Assembly (NCBI RefSeq): GCF_900107765.1
Contig: NZ_FNQY01000010.1
Span: 107,083 to 171,082, forward strand
From: Arachidicoccus rhizosphaerae
GTDB taxonomy: Bacteria; Bacteroidota; Bacteroidia; Chitinophagales; Chitinophagaceae
Length of the DNA: 64,000 bases
Direction of reading: 5' to 3'
How positions within the stretch are numbered: position 1 is the stretch's first letter; every line of letters starts with the position of its first letter. Made by a program: the position numbers and the translations under genes. Of the stretch, positions 1-8,367 are shown piece after piece. The notes under the pieces were generated by a model. It was not told the DNA's origin, searched no databases, and worked only from the letters and a program-made list of their open reading frames with translations.

Positions 1-107
1 TGAAAGTCAATAATCTTACCTAATGCCTCAAAATCAATGGTGTGATCTTCGTTAAATGGCGTCACAATGGCAACGCCCGTGCCTCTAAGAGAACTTTTCA
101 GCGACAT
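1..107 (-). CDS. dapA: 4-hydroxy-tetrahydrodipicolinate synthase, N-terminal part
   Basis: Only the first 35 codons lie in the window; the gene runs off its left edge. The minus strand reads MSLKSSLRGTGVAIVTPF followed by NEDHTIDFEALGKIIDF. The GTGVAIVTPF stretch and the following acidic, DF-containing segment are the classic opening of DapA-family class I aldolases. These condense pyruvate with aspartate semialdehyde in lysine and diaminopimelate synthesis. The ATG at 105-107 fits the family start. It lies 103 bp downstream of accA on the same strand, so co-transcription is possible. Another DHDPS/NAL-family aldolase (for example N-acetylneuraminate lyase) cannot be excluded from so short a piece. 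Confidence 0.75.
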   Translation of the reverse strand, partial: MSLKSSLRGTGVAIVTPFNEDHTIDFEALGKIIDF

Positions 108-210
108 AATTGTTTGCTATATTAAATTTTAATGATGACAATGTAATTAAAACCTGACCAAAACCCAAATGATCCATTCAGGTTGCTGATTAGCTTTAAC
201 CATGTATGAA

Positions 211-1191
211 TTAAGCCTTTACCTCCTCAAAATTGCCCATTTTCTCAAATTTGGCAATTCGCTGACTGATCCTTTTCTCAGCAGATACCTTTTTAAGTTC
301 TGCCAGAGATTTTTTAATGGTATCCTTTAAAGTGGCGGCTGCCAGGTCATAGTCCCAGTGCGCTCCACCTACAGGCTCAGAGATCACACCATCTACCAAC
401 CCGAATTCACTCATATAGTCCGAAGTGAGCTTCAATTGTTCAGCAGCTGTTTCCTTATAATCCCAGCTTCTCCAAAGTATGGAGCTACAGTTTTCCGGAG
501 AAATAACTGTATACCAGGAGTTTTCGAGCATAAAGACCCGGTCTCCGACTCCTATACCTAAGGCTCCCCCGCTTGCACCCTCACCGATGATAATACAGAT
601 AACAGGCACTTTTAAGCGAAACATTTCATAAATATTACGGGCAATGGCTTCACTCTGCCCTCTTTCTTCAGCTTCCATCCCCGGAAATGCGCCCGGCGTG
701 TCAATCAAAGTAACGATAGGCTTATTAAATTTTTCAGCCAGCCTCATGAGCCTTAAAGCTTTACGATAGCCTTCCGGATTAGCCATCCCAAAATTGCGCA
801 ATTGACGCTGTTTGGTATTTGTACCTTTTTGCTGCCCGATAAACATAATGGTTTCTCCATCTAATGAAGCAAAACCACCCACCATCGCCTTGTCATCCTT
901 TACATTACGGTCACCGTAAAGTTCGACAAAGTCGGTGGTCATTTTATCAATATATTTAAGCGTGTAAGGTCTATCCGGATGACGGCTTAACTGTACTCGC
1001 TGCCAAGGAGTTAGATTATCTGTAATCTCCTTGCGCTTCGCCAAGATTAAAGCCTCTAATTGTTCTATATTGGAGTTATAATCAATCTTTGGATTCTTTT
1101 CAGCCAGCTTTTTTGCCTGATCAATTTGTTCATATAACTCCTTGATGGGCTTCTCAAAATCGAGGAACTGTCTGTTTGGATACTGGGGCAT
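211..1191 (-). CDS. accA: Acetyl-CoA carboxylase carboxyltransferase subunit alpha
   Basis: This is the alpha subunit of the carboxyltransferase that moves CO2 from carboxybiotin to acetyl-CoA, giving malonyl-CoA, the first committed step of fatty-acid synthesis. The 326 residues match the usual AccA length of about 317-320. The N-terminal helical part ([13 protein letters not shown]) is followed by the crotonase-like core with [23 protein letters not shown], the [17 protein letters not shown] block, [17 protein letters not shown] and the [17 protein letters not shown] oxyanion-hole segment. The start ATG gives the standard [15 protein letters not shown] beginning. AccD is not next to it, which is common. 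Cytoplasmic. Confidence 0.97.
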   Translation of the reverse strand: MPQYPNRQFLDFEKPIKELYEQIDQAKKLAEKNPKIDYNSNIEQLEALILAKRKEITDNLTPWQRVQLSRHPDRPYTLKYIDKMTTDFVELYGDRNVKDDKAMVGGFASLDGETIMFIGQQKGTNTKQRQLRNFGMANPEGYRKALRLMRLAEKFNKPIVTLIDTPGAFPGMEAEERGQSEAIARNIYEMFRLKVPVICIIIGEGASGGALGIGVGDRVFMLENSWYTVISPENCSSILWRSWDYKETAAEQLKLTSDYMSEFGLVDGVISEPVGGAHWDYDLAAATLKDTIKKSLAELKKVSAEKRISQRIAKFEKMGNFEEVKA

Positions 1192-1254
1192 AATTATTTA
1201 ATATTTAGTCTAATCGAGTGTAAAAGTAACGTTAGAAAATTTTTTTAAAAAATA

Positions 1255-1287
1255 TTTGTTTGATAAAATTATTTGTCCTTATATTTG
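1255..1287 (+). promoter_or_regulatory. Bacteroidota-type promoter for the tRNA genes
   Basis: A -7 element TATATTTG (TAnnTTTG consensus) lies at 1280-1287. TTTG motifs at 1255-1258 and 1259-1262 give spacings of 21 or 17 bp. The expected start of transcription is just upstream of tRNA-Asp at 1329. Assignment is by consensus only. Confidence 0.6.
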
Positions 1288-1328
1288 CACTCCCAAAACA
1301 AAGGATATCAATTAGTTCTGGGTAGTTT

Positions 1329-1402
1329 GGATCGGTAGTTCAGTTGGTTAGAATGCCGCCCTGTCACGGCGGAGGTCGCGAGTTCGAGTCTCGTCCGGTC
1401 CG
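1329..1402 (+). tRNA. tRNA-Asp (GTC), copy 1
   Basis: A 74-nt cloverleaf. The 7-bp acceptor stem is GGATCGG/CCGGTCC with one T-G wobble. The anticodon stem is CCGCC/GGCGG around loop CTGTCAC, giving anticodon GTC (Asp). The T-arm contains GTTCGAGTC. The discriminator base is G and the CCA end is not encoded. Confidence 0.97.
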
Positions 1403-1442
1403 CTTCTTTGAAATCAAGAGAATTCTTAAAATTCAGGAAGAT

Positions 1443-1516
1443 TCTTCCTTAGCTCAGTTGGTTAGAGCATCTGACTGTTAATCAGAGGGTCGCTGGTTCA
1501 AGTCCAGCAGGGAGAG
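1443..1516 (+). tRNA. tRNA-Asn (GTT), copy 1
   Basis: A 74-nt cloverleaf. Acceptor TCTTCCT pairs with AGGGAGA. The D-arm is GCTC...GAGC. The anticodon arm is TCTGA-CTGTTAA-TCAGA, giving anticodon GTT (Asn). The T-arm is GCTGG-TTCAAGT-CCAGC and the discriminator is G. It lies 40 bp after tRNA-Asp and is probably in the same transcript. Confidence 0.97.
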
Positions 1517-1529
1517 CAAAAACAGAAAG

Positions 1530-1558
1530 AAAAGGCTGCAAAAACAGCCTTTTAATTT
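1530..1558 (+). terminator. Intrinsic terminator after the first tRNA pair
   Basis: Inverted repeat AAAAGGCTG / CAGCCTTTT at 1530-1538 and 1545-1553 with a short A-rich loop, followed by TAATTTT. It separates the first Asp-Asn pair from the promoter of the second. Confidence 0.75.
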
Positions 1559-1578
1559 TCTAAAAAATCGAGCCCTAT

Positions 1579-1613
1579 TTTGTGGGTTTTAAATTAAGTT
1601 CTTTATACATTTG
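1579..1613 (+). promoter_or_regulatory. Promoter of the second tRNA pair
   Basis: TACATTTG at 1606-1613 matches the TAnnTTTG -7 consensus. A TTTG at 1579-1582 is a plausible -33 element, with spacing (23 bp) slightly longer than usual. It lies directly upstream of tRNA-Asp copy 2, so each tRNA pair seems to have its own promoter. Confidence 0.55.
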
Positions 1614-1629
1614 CAGACAAGCAAATATT

Positions 1630-1703
1630 GGATCGGTAGTTCAGTTGGTTAGAATGCCGCCCTGTCACGGCGGAGGTCGCGAGTTCGAGTCTCGTCCGGT
1701 CCG
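1630..1703 (+). tRNA. tRNA-Asp (GTC), copy 2
   Basis: Base-for-base the same 74-nt tRNA as copy 1 at 1329-1402: acceptor GGATCGG/CCGGTCC, anticodon loop CTGTCAC, discriminator G. Confidence 0.97.
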
Positions 1704-1721
1704 CTTCTTGAAAAAGAAGAT

Positions 1722-1795
1722 TCTTCCTTAGCTCAGTTGGTTAGAGCATCTGACTGTTAATCAGAGGGTCGCTGGTTCAAGTCCAGCAGGGAGAG
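1722..1795 (+). tRNA. tRNA-Asn (GTT), copy 2
   Basis: Base-for-base the same 74-nt tRNA as copy 1 at 1443-1516. The Asp-Asn spacer here is only 18 bp, against 40 bp in the first pair. Confidence 0.97.
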
Positions 1796-1835
1796 CAACA
1801 GTTAAAAGGCGAAGGCCAAAAGACTAAAAAATTTT

Positions 1836-1870
1836 AAAAAGCAGTTAGGTATTTACCTGGCTGCTTTTTT
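1836..1870 (+). terminator. Intrinsic terminator after the second tRNA pair
   Basis: A 10-bp stem GCAGTTAGGT/ACCTGGCTGC (two G-T wobbles) with loop ATTT at 1841-1864, preceded by an A-run and followed by T6. Confidence 0.85.
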
Positions 1871-2430
1871 AATTTACCACCCTCCTAGACTGTCGGGGAT
1901 TGTTTATTCAGAATATTTGGGATGTTTTCAAACAAATAGTGATGCCAGGAAGCTTAGGTTCTCTTGAAGAGGTCACAATATAGATTTGGTTATACTAGCA
2001 ATTACACCAAAAAATCATTATTGGATCATGAGACCAGATTTTGACTGAAAAATATATCCGCCTGCACTAAAGAATACTTACCGTATTTCCAAAATAGTAA
2101 ATACAAGGACTGTAGCAAAGAGACGATATTGCCTTAATGAAATAGCGCCCTGTCAGGTGGATAGTAAGATTACCTATCCAGAATATACATGTGATAAAAT
2201 CGGAAAACTTACAGGTTTTGTTGTCAATATTAAAAATAAATTAAGAGTTACCTTAACATTAAATCGGCTGTATAATAATTTTCAGCTAAGGCAGCCTGAA
2301 ATACTTTGGCATTTCTATCGGCGTCAAGCATAAAATAATTGTCAGACAAAGATATCGTCAGCAGCATAGAGCCGTTCCTTAACACAATAGCAGTAGACTA
2401 CCATTTAATTTGAAAGACACAAAACTGACA
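1871..2430. other. Gap without a clear gene; one possible 39-aa minus-strand ORF
   Basis: About 560 bp between the tRNA terminator and the SusCD terminator. The only protein-like stretch is a minus-strand ATG frame at 2248-2367 (39 codons), with segments such as SLSDNYFMLDADRNAKVF and AALAENYYTADLML. Its frame stays open upstream only to a TAG about 33 nt before the ATG. I recognise no family and no ribosome binding site. It could be a gene remnant or chance. Confidence 0.3.
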
Positions 2431-2457
2431 AAAAACCCCGTCCTTTTGAGACGGGGT
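2431..2457 (-). terminator. Terminator of the minus-strand SusC/SusD operon
   Basis: Perfect 8-bp stem ACCCCGTC/GACGGGGT at 2435-2442 and 2450-2457 with a 7-nt loop. Read on the minus strand it is followed by T6. It lies 60 bp downstream of the SusD stop. Confidence 0.88.
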
Positions 2458-2517
2458 CCAAATTTAAATCCAACATTACAAACTATTCTCCATCAGCAAA
2501 AGCCTGCTGTAATTAGC

Positions 2518-4491
2518 TTACCATCCAGGATTTTGCATCGCTTCTTTCTCAGCACTGGTAAGCGCTGACCCATTACTTTGAATCGCGTCCAAAAAGGACT
2601 GCGGTATCGGACGCAGGTAATCATACGCTGTAGGCGTGGCTTCATCATTAAAAGCATTATCTCTTTTGATCAGCGTCTTTGTTCTGGCCAGATCTTCCCA
2701 ACGCATCAATTCACCTGCCAGTTCACGAGAACGTTCATTTAAGATAAAACAAAGAAACTTGTCTGCGTTTGAACTCACTGCCAGCACATCATAGAAATCA
2801 TGGGTAGAATTAAAGATATCTGCCGTACTGTTTAAATGCATTTCACTTAAAGTGCTGCCTGTGGTAGACGCATCGATGTCGTTGGACTCATAATAAGTGT
2901 TTTTAGAAGAGTAAGACACGTAAGTGGCGGTGTTGGCGGCCGTATTATTTTTATAAGCAATACCGCCGTCTACATAGGCCGAGCGGTCCTCTCCATCTTT
3001 ATAGGCCGCACGGTCCCTCACAGCATTTAAATAAGGCAGGGCCTTATCATATTCTCCCAGACGTCCATAAGCTTCAGCAGCGATCAGATAAGTTTCTGCC
3101 AAACGCGCTAAAATCCCGTCTCTTTGCCCGAACTGTGAAGCGACCGTACTTCTGGAACCGTCCATAAACTTAGAAAGTGCCACGTACTGGCTGGCAGTAT
3201 AATTGCCATGGCCGCCTTTATAACCATTCGCTTCTCCGCTGAAATAGCGAACATACATACCAGGCGCACGGTAGTTAATATTGTCTGAAGTATACCGGGT
3301 GTCTCCTGCATCATTAACGATATAACGAATGGACTCTTCTCCTCCTGCAAACTTGACCTTGCCTACCAAATCAGTGGAAGGTGCATATTTAGCAGTCCAG
3401 GTTGGAGCACTGGAGGGTTTATTACACAGATAACTGGTCTTAAAACTTTTCCAGAACCTTGAGTCATTAACCCGGTCGAATACATCCAGGATATAGTCTG
3501 TGGAGCGCATGCGCTGAAACTCTCTGTCTCCGGCAATATCGCGCTGCATACCAGGCAGATTCTGATAAACGGACGGATAATACAAATGCACCTGATTACC
3601 ATACCGACCCTGGGTAGCCGTATTGTCAGAGAATTGAGCCGCCAGGATGATTTCACTTAGCTGTTCATTCGGTCCGTCAACGGATTCAAAATCCCAAAGG
3701 CTGCTATAATTGGGAGCCAGGCTGTAATGCCCGCTGTTGATTACTATATCTGCATATTTTACTGCATTTTGCAGGTCAGATTGTTTGGTATCACTGTTCC
3801 AGTCATCGTTCAGCTCACTGGCCCTATACAAATAAGCCTTGGCCAGAAAATGTGCTGCTGCATACTTGGTTATACGACCTGTAGCTTCGGGTGTTTCCGG
3901 TAAATCATTATACGCTTGCGTAAAATCATCAATAACCTGCTGATAGGTTTCCTGGGCTGTATTTCTGGTAAATTCTCTTTCCACCGAGGTAGAAGGCGTT
4001 AATTTAAGTGGCACACCGCCATATTGTTTCACCAGCTTAAAATAATCAAATGCCCGCATAAAATACCCTTCACCCAAACGGGTATTCTTATTCTCTCCTT
4101 CTCCATAATAGAGCGGTACATTCTGAATCACAATATTAGCAGAGTTAATGTTACCATACATATTATCCCAGATATCCTGTGCATGGGCAGTCTCAGAATT
4201 CAGATTGGAGTTATAAGAATTCCACATCTCCATTGTCCGGTCACCGCCTACTTCAAATTCATCGGTTCCATACTCTGTAGTCGTATAAGCCCACTCATAA
4301 TTGAAGTGAAATCTTAAAGACTGATACATACCCGTTACCAGCGCATCCAGCCCTGTCTGGGTTTTAAAATCATCCGTGCTCAGAGAAGTTACTAAATCCT
4401 CCTCCAAAAAACCTTTCTTACAGGATTGCATGGTGCATAGCCCCAGGCTAATCCCTAAAATGCCATATCTTATATATCGGTTCATGATCAT
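2518..4491 (-). CDS. SusD/RagB-family nutrient-binding outer-membrane lipoprotein
   Basis: A surface lipoprotein that captures oligosaccharides and hands them to the SusC pore encoded just upstream. The N-terminus (MIMNRYIRYGILGISLGL) is a lipoprotein signal ending in the lipobox-like TMQSC, with Cys at about residue 24. The mature part starts KKGFLEEDLVTSLSTDDF, typical of SusD. TPR-like segments follow (AHFLAKAYLYRASEL, ETYLIAAEAYGRLGEYDKAL), then the conserved C-terminal ILNERSRELAGELMRWEDLARTKTL block and a final PIPQSFLDAI...NPGW. The 657 aa length is normal to slightly long. The start is 14 bp after the SusC stop, indicating one operon. The substrate cannot be read from sequence; the nearby GH92 gene hints at mannose-containing glycans. 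Confidence 0.95.
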   Translation of the reverse strand: MIMNRYIRYGILGISLGLCTMQSCKKGFLEEDLVTSLSTDDFKTQTGLDALVTGMYQSLRFHFNYEWAYTTTEYGTDEFEVGGDRTMEMWNSYNSNLNSETAHAQDIWDNMYGNINSANIVIQNVPLYYGEGENKNTRLGEGYFMRAFDYFKLVKQYGGVPLKLTPSTSVEREFTRNTAQETYQQVIDDFTQAYNDLPETPEATGRITKYAAAHFLAKAYLYRASELNDDWNSDTKQSDLQNAVKYADIVINSGHYSLAPNYSSLWDFESVDGPNEQLSEIILAAQFSDNTATQGRYGNQVHLYYPSVYQNLPGMQRDIAGDREFQRMRSTDYILDVFDRVNDSRFWKSFKTSYLCNKPSSAPTWTAKYAPSTDLVGKVKFAGGEESIRYIVNDAGDTRYTSDNINYRAPGMYVRYFSGEANGYKGGHGNYTASQYVALSKFMDGSRSTVASQFGQRDGILARLAETYLIAAEAYGRLGEYDKALPYLNAVRDRAAYKDGEDRSAYVDGGIAYKNNTAANTATYVSYSSKNTYYESNDIDASTTGSTLSEMHLNSTADIFNSTHDFYDVLAVSSNADKFLCFILNERSRELAGELMRWEDLARTKTLIKRDNAFNDEATPTAYDYLRPIPQSFLDAIQSNGSALTSAEKEAMQNPGW

Positions 4492-4505
4492 TAATACTTT
4501 AATTG

Positions 4506-7500
4506 TTAGAAATTCAGGTTTGCGCCAATAACCACCCCTCTGTTATACGTAGAACCCCCTAAATCAGGATCAATCCAGGATACGCCGGAATAAATCATTC
4601 CGGGATTGGTTAACTGTGCGTAGAATTTCAGGTTAGAAACATGTAATTTATCCAGCATAGACTGTGGCAGCCTGTAGCCTAAGGAGATATTACGAATCTT
4701 TATAAAAGAACCATTTTGATAGTTCATGGAAGATTTATAAGGATCCCCGGCCGCGCTACTATAATCTGGAGAAGGATAATCATTGGTAGGATTACTTTCT
4801 GTCCAGTAGTCTACCAGACGCTGTGCATACCTACCCTGCAGGGACTCTGCTCCTGTCGCTATGGTATATCCCATTCGGCTCACCATAAATACGGTCAGTT
4901 CCCAGTTCTTATAAGTAAAGATATTTTGCAAACCGCCTGTCCAGTTCGGGCTTGAATGACCTACAATGGTTCTGTCATTATTAGCATCAATTTTATAGTC
5001 GCCGTTTAAATCAGCCACCTTAATATCACCCGCTTCAAAAGTGCCGCCATTGGCATTGAATTTAGCCATTTCCTCCTGATCAGCAGCCGTGTTTTGCCAA
5101 ATTCCGACTTTTTTATAGTCATAATATACACTTAAGCGCTGTCCTATAAACCAGAGGTTTGATAAATCATCTTCTTTCCCATTACTGAGTTCCACTATGC
5201 GGCTTCTGTTGCCCGCCAGCGTTAAGGTCGTATTCCAGCTAAAATTACGGGTCTTGATATTTTGTGTATTTAAAGTGATATCAATCCCTTTGTTAGCCGT
5301 TTTCCCGATATTAGCCCAGGCTGTTGTATAACCGGTTAGGGACGGGATACTCATTTCCATTAAGATATCGCTGGTCGTGGATTTGTATACATCCACAGAA
5401 CCACTGATACGGTTATGTAAGATATCAAAATCCAATCCTACGTTAAACTGCGTGGTACGCTCCCATCCCAGATTTTCATTAGGCATAGAAGCAGGATCTT
5501 TTAAAGAAGCGTCGCTGGATACATAACCTGCATCCACCGTACTGCCCCAGGTATAATATAAGGTCTGAACGCCTCCTTTGGTACCATAGGCATCAATAGC
5601 CGCATTACCCGTTGTACCGAGGCCGGCTCTCAGTTTTAAAGCATTTATCCAGCTAACTGAACGCATAAAGTCTTCCTGGTCTATTTTCCAGGCAGCAGCC
5701 AGGGAGGGAAAATAAGACCATTTATGATTATCTGCCAGCTGAGAAGCTCCGTCCCATCTGCTGGAAAGCGTTAAAAGATATTTATTGTCAAAAGAATAGT
5801 TCAGGCGAGCCATATAAGACTTCAGTGTTGATTTGGATAAGCCTGTACTATAACCGCTCAGCTTACTCACAGAGTTCAGCTGATACCATTTCTGGCTGTT
5901 CCAAGGCAGATCTTCCGCTGACATATCTGAGGTTTCTGTTCTGTTATAAGAAGAACTCTGCAGTAAGGTCAACTGAAAATTATGCTTCTGGATTGCTTTT
6001 TCATAATAAAGCAGATTATCCAGGGTCCAGGAAAGTTTATTACTCTGACTTAACTCGGCAAAATTGGTTGATCCTGGCTCCCCGCCCCCTCTGTTAATAG
6101 ATAAAGAATCCATAAAGCGGCCATTTTGCCAGTTATAGAATTCAGGGCCAAAATTACTGCGCAGTTTTAATCCGGGTAATATATTCAACTCAGCATAGGC
6201 AAGACCAATTGTTCTGGTAAGTTTACGCTCATTGATATTATATTTATCCTCACCGATAGGATTTAAGATATTGATATCACCTCCCGGAAGATTAATACGC
6301 GCTCCGGTACTGTCAAACGGAACTGCGAAAGGCAGCATACCCTGAGCCGCAAAATAAAGACTGCTGGCTCCGCTTGCACTGGAGGAAGAGAAACCATAGT
6401 TCTGCACACTATAGGTAGTGGATAGACTTCCTCCAAATCTAAACCATTTAACCGGCTGGAGGTCAATGGAGAATTTGCCGTTGTAGCGGGTATAATCCTG
6501 ACCTTTTTGCGTGCCTGTCTGATCCAGATAACCTACTGAAGCATAAGTCTTCATTTTTTCGGTACCGCCGCTGACACTTAAAGAATGATTCTGGGTAATT
6601 CCTGTACGCGTCACCATGCCGGTCCAGTCTGTTGTACTTACCTTAGAGCCATCCCAGCTTCCACTGGCCCAGCCTTTTTCGACATTGGCCCAGGCGTAAG
6701 CGTCCTGCCCGAAAATGGCCTTATCATTAGCCTCGGTAGCTTCTTCAGGGTACTGGTCTGCTCTGCGGTAAGCCGCTCTTCTGAATTCAATATACTGCTC
6801 CGCATTCATCATCGTAGCCTTGTCTTCTAGTGTCTCAAATGTTGCCGAGCCGTTGTAGCTAACCGTCATTCTGCCGGCCTTTCCTTGCTTGGTTTTTACC
6901 AGTATAACACCGTTCGCACCCCGTGAGCCATATATGGCCGTAGCAGAGGCGTCCTTTAAGATATCAACGCTTTCTATATCATTTGGATTTAAAGCCTCCA
7001 GACCGCCTGTAGCCAGCGGAATTCCATCCACCACATATAAAGGTGAATTGCTGGCATTTAAAGAACGTACCCCACGAATCAGTACACTACCCGTCTGACC
7101 GGGGCGTTCATTGGAAGTAATATCAACGCCAGCTGCCTTACCCTGCATTGCTTCCAGAGCATTGGCTACCGGCCGCCTTTCCAGTTCCTCAGCAGAAACA
7201 CTGACGATCGCTCCGGTTAAATCACTTTTTTTCTGGGTACCATAACCCACCATTACCACGTCCTCCAGCGCACCTGCCGCTTCCTTTAAGGTCACCGTCA
7301 CATTTGTTTTTCCGGACAAAGGGACTTCCTGGCTTGTATAGCCTATGTAAGAAATCAAAAGCGTTGTGTTCGCATCCGGCACGTCGATGGAAAATTTACC
7401 ATCAGAGCCTGTTAAAACACCTTTGGATACCCCTTTAATGGTAACAATGGCGCCGATTACCGGCTTCCCTGACTCATCTACGACTGTTCCTGTAACCGTA

Positions 7501-7667
7501 ACCTCCTTCCTGGAAAAAGTAGAGATACTACCTCCTTTGGGTGCAGCCAGAGAAATGGCGGGCGCACTGCCCAGGCACAAAACCGTCAACGACAAAGGAA
7601 CATAGAACTTCTTCCGATGTCTTTTGATCAGCCCCAAGAGCTGATCCAGTGAACTTTTGTTGTACAT
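4506..7667 (-). CDS. SusC/RagA-family TonB-dependent outer-membrane transporter
   Basis: A TonB-dependent pore that imports glycans together with the adjacent SusD lipoprotein. The protein has 1053 aa. An export signal (hydrophobic about residues 22-42) is followed by a carboxypeptidase-regulatory-like/CNA-B domain (VTGTVVDESGKPVIGA...GSDGKFSIDVP), then the SusC signature DVVMVGYGTQKKSDLTGAI and the plug domain (LEAMQGKAAGVDI, VLIRGVRSLNASNSPLYVVDGIP, VDILKDASATAIYGSRGANGVI). A long beta-barrel ends in GVVIGANLNF with the terminal aromatic residue typical of outer-membrane barrels. No STN domain is seen, so anti-sigma signalling is not indicated. It is the first gene of the two-gene operon. 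Confidence 0.96.
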   Translation of the reverse strand: MYNKSSLDQLLGLIKRHRKKFYVPLSLTVLCLGSAPAISLAAPKGGSISTFSRKEVTVTGTVVDESGKPVIGAIVTIKGVSKGVLTGSDGKFSIDVPDANTTLLISYIGYTSQEVPLSGKTNVTVTLKEAAGALEDVVMVGYGTQKKSDLTGAIVSVSAEELERRPVANALEAMQGKAAGVDITSNERPGQTGSVLIRGVRSLNASNSPLYVVDGIPLATGGLEALNPNDIESVDILKDASATAIYGSRGANGVILVKTKQGKAGRMTVSYNGSATFETLEDKATMMNAEQYIEFRRAAYRRADQYPEEATEANDKAIFGQDAYAWANVEKGWASGSWDGSKVSTTDWTGMVTRTGITQNHSLSVSGGTEKMKTYASVGYLDQTGTQKGQDYTRYNGKFSIDLQPVKWFRFGGSLSTTYSVQNYGFSSSSASGASSLYFAAQGMLPFAVPFDSTGARINLPGGDINILNPIGEDKYNINERKLTRTIGLAYAELNILPGLKLRSNFGPEFYNWQNGRFMDSLSINRGGGEPGSTNFAELSQSNKLSWTLDNLLYYEKAIQKHNFQLTLLQSSSYNRTETSDMSAEDLPWNSQKWYQLNSVSKLSGYSTGLSKSTLKSYMARLNYSFDNKYLLTLSSRWDGASQLADNHKWSYFPSLAAAWKIDQEDFMRSVSWINALKLRAGLGTTGNAAIDAYGTKGGVQTLYYTWGSTVDAGYVSSDASLKDPASMPNENLGWERTTQFNVGLDFDILHNRISGSVDVYKSTTSDILMEMSIPSLTGYTTAWANIGKTANKGIDITLNTQNIKTRNFSWNTTLTLAGNRSRIVELSNGKEDDLSNLWFIGQRLSVYYDYKKVGIWQNTAADQEEMAKFNANGGTFEAGDIKVADLNGDYKIDANNDRTIVGHSSPNWTGGLQNIFTYKNWELTVFMVSRMGYTIATGAESLQGRYAQRLVDYWTESNPTNDYPSPDYSSAAGDPYKSSMNYQNGSFIKIRNISLGYRLPQSMLDKLHVSNLKFYAQLTNPGMIYSGVSWIDPDLGGSTYNRGVVIGANLNF

Positions 7668-8367
7668 TCTTTAAAGATTTTGGTCATTAATACCGTCATT
7701 GCTCCCAGAAGAAAAGAATAGAATATAAGCAGGATTGTCATGCATTTCCAGTATTGAAAACGATACCAGAATAAAATAACTTAAAGCAGCCTGATAAACA
7801 CATATACAGCCATTATGAAAACAGTATTTAGCTTTATTTAATAATTGTTGTCCAACATTAATTAAAGAATACCTGAAAAAAGCATGACAAAACCACTGCA
7901 TTTTGTGATGCTAGCTCATGAGTATCAACAGCATATCCATTCAAAACTTTCAAAGAGGTCTAACGAACGTTAATCATTTTTTCAATTCTTAACAAATATA
8001 TCATGCAGGGTTAACATAACTGTCCTGTACCATCCTGTATAATTTTAAAATCTGACAATTAATTGCGTTAAACTGACATTTTTTCAAGCAGAATTTGATT
8101 TGGCCGCAAGCAAAAACGAAAAGTGGCGCGCAGTACCTCTAAAAACTAAACTTTGTAATAGGGTGCAGTTCAATGTATTAAATTAGCATTTAAATCTGTT
8201 TTTTCCGGTTTTAAAAACCATTAAAACTTAAACAGGCAAAAAGCTAAAGAAAACAAAAAATAGACGTTTTTCTGAGGAAGTAGGTTAAAATTAAAATCTG
8301 GGCATGACAACCTGAATTTATACAAAGGCCCTGTCCGGTCAAGCGTTTGTATATCTATGCATATCCC
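7668..8367. other. 700-bp leader between GH92 and SusC; minus-strand promoter candidate
   Basis: No convincing gene is visible. On the minus strand a TATATTTG (plus-strand CAAATATA at 7993-8000) matches the TAnnTTTG -7 consensus, but I see no good TTTG at the -33 position. If used, it would give SusC an untranslated leader of about 320 nt. No regulator gene (ECF sigma/anti-sigma, hybrid two-component, AraC) lies beside this SusCD pair. Confidence 0.4.

Noticed and set aside
1329..1795. Possible CRISPR-like direct repeats
   Set aside because: The repeats are two identical tRNA pairs with complete cloverleaves, not short repeats with unique spacers. No CRISPR array or cas gene was seen anywhere in the window.
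7671..7901. 76-codon minus-strand frame upstream of SusC
   Set aside because: It lies in the leader and its composition is not protein-like; no homology signals and it ends just before the SusC start.
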